Assembly (NCBI GenBank): GCA_016212105.1
Contig: JACRHJ010000061.1
Span: 1 to 64,000 of the forward strand
Reading direction: 5' to 3'
From: Nitrospirota bacterium
GTDB taxonomy: Bacteria; Nitrospirota; JACRHJ01
DNA: 64,000 nt
Shown: one piece after another, positions 61,215 to 64,000 of the stretch
How positions within the stretch are numbered: position 1 is the stretch's first letter
How the letters are laid out: the number at the start of each line of letters is the position of its first letter
Made by a program: the position numbers and the translations under genes
The notes under the pieces: model-generated
What the model was told of the DNA's origin: nothing
The model's input: only the letters and a program-made list of their open reading frames with translations
Databases searched by the model: none

Positions 61215-62162
61215 ATGGACTACAAATTCGACAGACGCGCATTCTTAAAGGGCGCGGCGACGTGCTCGCTCGCGGCGACCGGGCTGAACCTGGTAGACGG
61301 CATGGACCCGCTCGGCATCATGGGAGGGGCGTGGGCCGCGGACGCAAGGCCCCTGATAGCCGTCGCGAAAAACGGCGCGCCGGCCCAGATGGCGAGGGCG
61401 TCCGTTATGGCGGTCGGCGGGATGGGCAGGTACGTGAAGAAGGGCGACGTGGTCGTGGTCAAGCCGAACATCGGCTGGGACAGGACGCCGGAGCTTGCGG
61501 CCAACACCAACCCGGACGTGGTGAAGGAAGTAGTGAAAATGTGCCTGGAGGCGGGCGCGAAGAAGGTGCGCGTGATGGACAGGACCTGCAACGACCCGCG
61601 CCGCTGTTACAAACGTAGCGGCATCGCGGACGCGGTGGAGTCCATAGGCGACCCGGCAGTGACCGTCGAGCACATAGACGAGCGCAGGTTCGTGACGCTG
61701 CCGATAAAGAAGGGCGGAAGCCTGGAGAGCTGGACGTTCTGCCAGGACATGCTGGACGCGGACAGGTTGATAAACGTCCCCATCGCCAAGCACCACAACG
61801 CCGCGAGGCTGACGATGAGCCTCAAGAACATCATGGGCTGCCTGGGCGGGAACAGGGGCAACATCCACCACGACCTGGACGGCAACATCGCCGCGCTCAA
61901 CACCGTCATGAAGTTCGACCTGATAGTCATGGACGCGGTGCGGGTCCTCACGGCCAACGGCCCGCAGGGCGGGAAGACGAAGGACGTGAAGGTGCTGAAC
62001 ACCGTCGTCGCGGGCACCGACCCTGTCGCGGTGGACGCGTTCGGCGCGACGCTCTTCGGCATCACCGCGAACGACGTCCCGCACGTGATGAACGCGGCGA
62101 GGCTCGGACTGGGCGTTGCGGACCTGGCGAAGATTAAGATAAAGACGATAGACCTCGGCTGA
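61215..62162 (+). CDS. Tat-exported DUF362 protein
   Basis: 315 residues. Twin-arginine signal DRRAFLKGAATCSLAATG, cleaved near WAADARP. The DUF362 domain covers the rest: VVVKPNIGWDRTPELAANTN, AKKVRVMDRTCNDPRRCY, VPIAKHHNAARLTMSLKNIM and GTDPVAVDAFGA. Tat use implies folding before export, usually around a cofactor. DUF362 proteins often accompany Fe-S or redox systems; no ferredoxin motif is seen here. ATG at 61215 after GAGGTCTATGCA. Its TGA overlaps the next ATG. Confidence 0.9.
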   Translation: MDYKFDRRAFLKGAATCSLAATGLNLVDGMDPLGIMGGAWAADARPLIAVAKNGAPAQMARASVMAVGGMGRYVKKGDVVVVKPNIGWDRTPELAANTNPDVVKEVVKMCLEAGAKKVRVMDRTCNDPRRCYKRSGIADAVESIGDPAVTVEHIDERRFVTLPIKKGGSLESWTFCQDMLDADRLINVPIAKHHNAARLTMSLKNIMGCLGGNRGNIHHDLDGNIAALNTVMKFDLIVMDAVRVLTANGPQGGKTKDVKVLNTVVAGTDPVAVDAFGATLFGITANDVPHVMNAARLGLGVADLAKIKIKTIDLG

Positions 62163-63589
62163 TGGGCATTGCCGTCATAAATACGCTGGCGGTCGTCCTG
62201 ATGATGGCTGCGTCCGGGAGCCAGCCGATGTTCACGGACGTGACGGCGGCCTCCGGGATACCGCCTCTCAAGTACGCCGAGGGCGTGAACATAGTGGACC
62301 TTGACGGAGACGGGCTCCCGGAGATATTCCTGCCGAACGTCAAGGGCAGGGACAGGCTTTTCAGGAACCTCGGGGGTTGCCGGTTCGGCGACGTTACGGA
62401 CGAGTACGGACTGACGGAGAGCGGCGGCATCGGTGCGGTATTCGGGGACCTCGACTGCGACGGCCTGCTCGACTTATACGTCGTCCGTGGCGCGTACCCT
62501 TACGGCGAGAACGTCCTGTACATGCAGGACCATGGCGGGCGGTTCGTGGATGTGTCTAAGACATCCGGTGCCGCGAACAGGAAGAACGGTATTTCGGCCG
62601 TGATGGAGGACGCGGACGGAGACGGCAGGCTGGACATATTCGCGTCCAACTGGGGCGTGAACACGCTATACCGGAACCGCGCGAAGTCCGGTGTGGTGTC
62701 CTTCGAGGACGTTACAGTAAAGGCGGGCCTGGCCGAGGAGGGCAAGAGCTGGGGCTCGGTATTCTCGGACTTCGACGGCGACGGCCTGGCCGACCTGTTC
62801 GTCGTGAGGGGCGGGTTCGGCAAGCCAGAGGAAGGCAGGCTGTATATTAAACGTCCCGACGGGACGTTCGCGGACAGGACGCCCCAGTCCGGGCTGAAGG
62901 AGGCCAGATGGTCGATGGGCGCGGCCGCCTGCGACCTCGACACGGACGGAGACGCCGACCTCTTCATCACAAGCTACGACGGCCCGGACAGGCTGTACAT
63001 GAACGACGGCAAGGGCCGTTTCTCGCTCAAAGACGGCGCGGGCATCACGTCTTCGAGGAGCGTCGGGGCCGCGGCCGGAGACATCGACGGCGACCTCCTG
63101 CCGGACATAGTGGTCGCCGGATACCAGGGGCCGGTAAGGGTCTTCAGGAACCTGGGCGGAGGGAAGTTCAAGGAACTGAAAAACGCGGGTATCGGGAACG
63201 CTGACAGGAACGAAGGCATAGCCCTCGCGGACGTGGATGGAGACGGCGACCTCGACATGTACGTCGCAAACTACGACGGAGACAACAGGCTCTACCGGAA
63301 CAACGCCGCGCCTGGCCCGGCCCTCAAGGTAAGCGCGTTAAGCGGCAAGTGTGCCGCGGCAGGCGCAAAGATAAAGCTATACAAGTCCGGCGGACTGGAC
63401 GACCCCAAGGCGCTCCTCGCCTCGCACGAGGTCAGGGCGGGCTACGGGTTCTGCTCGCAGTCGCCGTTCGAGGCGGTGTTCCGGCTTGCGGAAAATGTGA
63501 AATACGACCTATCGGTCTCATTCCCAGGCGGGAAGAAGGTAATGAAGAAGGGCGTCGGGCCGGGGCAGCTCGTGATACAGAAGCCATAG
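62162..63589 (+). CDS. CRTAC1-like FG-GAP protein with ASPIC/UnbV end, coupled to DUF362
   Basis: 475 residues. Short hydrophobic N-terminus (about 1-20) that may be a signal peptide. FG-GAP blades with loops DLDGDGLPE, DLDCDGLLD, DADGDGRLD, DFDGDGLAD, DLDTDGDAD and DVDGDGDLD; C-terminal REVRAGYGFCSQSPFEAVF-type segment (here HEVRAGYGFCSQSPFEAVFR) and YDLSVSFPGGKK mark ASPIC/UnbV. The start overlaps the DUF362 stop by one base (TGATG), so the pair is translationally coupled. Paralogue of the 50331 protein. Confidence 0.9.
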   Translation: MGIAVINTLAVVLMMAASGSQPMFTDVTAASGIPPLKYAEGVNIVDLDGDGLPEIFLPNVKGRDRLFRNLGGCRFGDVTDEYGLTESGGIGAVFGDLDCDGLLDLYVVRGAYPYGENVLYMQDHGGRFVDVSKTSGAANRKNGISAVMEDADGDGRLDIFASNWGVNTLYRNRAKSGVVSFEDVTVKAGLAEEGKSWGSVFSDFDGDGLADLFVVRGGFGKPEEGRLYIKRPDGTFADRTPQSGLKEARWSMGAAACDLDTDGDADLFITSYDGPDRLYMNDGKGRFSLKDGAGITSSRSVGAAAGDIDGDLLPDIVVAGYQGPVRVFRNLGGGKFKELKNAGIGNADRNEGIALADVDGDGDLDMYVANYDGDNRLYRNNAAPGPALKVSALSGKCAAAGAKIKLYKSGGLDDPKALLASHEVRAGYGFCSQSPFEAVFRLAENVKYDLSVSFPGGKKVMKKGVGPGQLVIQKP

Positions 63590-63629
63590 GGAGGGCATGG
63601 GATCATGAACTTGCGATACTCATGACACT

Positions 63630-63800
63630 AATGCAAGTCGCTGGATTCCCGCTTTCGCGGGAATGACGAGCTATTATGTCGCCCCGTGCCTGACACGGGG
63701 GCCAGGAAGTTGGTGTCATTCTGAGCGGAGCGAAGAATCCGCCTATATATATTTCTCCTCTCCTTCCGGGAGAAGGGATGCAGGGGTGAGGGCTTCCATG
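63630..63800. repeat. palindromic repeats after the second CRTAC1-like gene
   Basis: GGATTCCCGCTTTCGCGGGA (63643-63668), CCCCGTGCCTGACACGGGG (63682-63700), GTCATTCTGAGCGGAGCGAA (63714-63740) and a degenerate CCTCTCCTTCCGGGAGAAGG hairpin (63755-63790). Confidence 0.88.
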
Positions 63801-63851
63801 TCAATTTCTACGGGTGTTACAGATACACGGTAAACTTGAGGAGGTAGCAGC

Positions 63852-64000
63852 ATGTTCAGCAGGTTAAGGATACTTTTCATAGTCCCGGTAGCGGCGGCGA
63901 TGCTCGCGGTGGCCGGCCCCGCGTCCGCGTGCGTCGGGAAAAACCTCTCGGTCGCGGGAGTCGCCTCGCCGGACGTGATGGTCGTCGCGGAGATGCTCGC
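63852..64000 (+). CDS. exported protein, start only; possible substrate-binding family
   Basis: 49 codons to the window edge from an ATG with GAGGAGGTAGCAGC upstream. Signal peptide about 1-26 (VAGPASAC), then CVGKNLSVAGVASPDVMVVA. The pattern resembles the start of glycine-betaine-type (OpuAC) binding proteins, but too little is visible for a firm call. Same orientation as the cluster. Confidence 0.5.
   Translation, partial: MFSRLRILFIVPVAAAMLAVAGPASACVGKNLSVAGVASPDVMVVAEML

Noticed and set aside
50331..63589. Multihaem cytochrome in the exported cluster
   Set aside because: I looked for CxxCH in all the exported proteins and found none.

Overview
The window is a 64 kb piece of a GC-rich Gram-negative chromosome. 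The gene set resembles uncultured relatives of Desulfobacterota (former Deltaproteobacteria) or Nitrospirota: type IV pilus genes pilMNO, a TatD-radical SAM fusion, a hemX-hemA-hemC-hemD-hemB block, a zinc-type HemB, an NtrB-like kinase, rubrerythrin and several surface proteins with beta-helix or FG-GAP repeats. Taxonomy is inference; there is no rRNA or tRNA gene here to settle it. Codon use is unusual for the GC content, with frequent ATA (Ile) and AGG (Arg).

Layout. 1-3.9 kb (minus): pilMNO plus the start of a PilP-like gene, led by a small MerR-like regulator, then a conserved hypothetical gene. 4-10 kb (minus): tlyA, dxs, ispA, xseB, rlmN. 10-18.7 kb (plus): TonB-family protein, two sensor kinases, TatD-radical SAM fusion, glgC, a MNT-HEPN pair, a PPC/DUF296 protein and a small membrane protein. 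18.7-23.6 kb (minus): lone nucleotidyltransferase, dusB, tsaD, divergent polysaccharide deacetylase, rubrerythrin, a GemA-like gene. 23.8-33.4 kb (plus): PIN-PhoH ATPase, then the haem block with extra genes set among the hem genes (TPR protein, IscA-like protein, DUF3467 protein). 33.6-38.2 kb: hydrolase, two stand-alone receiver proteins, maf, a ketopantoate reductase homologue, murI. 38.3-46 kb: accessory zone with HicAB, BrnTA, HigBA and two decayed TumE-type toxin-antitoxin loci, mixed with hsp20, dksA-like, flavodoxin, flavin reductase and TMTC-like genes. 46-49 kb: a compositionally distinct coiled-coil lipoprotein and an AAA+ protein that has lost its nucleotide-binding motifs.

49.4-64 kb (plus): a run of exported proteins in one orientation. 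It holds four carboxypeptidase-regulatory-like (CRL) proteins, two CRTAC1-like FG-GAP proteins, three right-handed beta-helix proteins (one fused to a PQQ-type propeller), a Tat-exported DUF362 protein translationally coupled to the second CRTAC1 protein, and at the edge the start of an exported protein. The members are paralogous and share orientation, which suggests one surface or extracellular system. I do not recognise it, and it is the best candidate here for an undescribed one.

Almost every intergenic gap holds short palindromic repeats of at least eight families, often several side by side. They form some gene ends, lie close upstream of several starts, and one block lies in frame inside a coding sequence.
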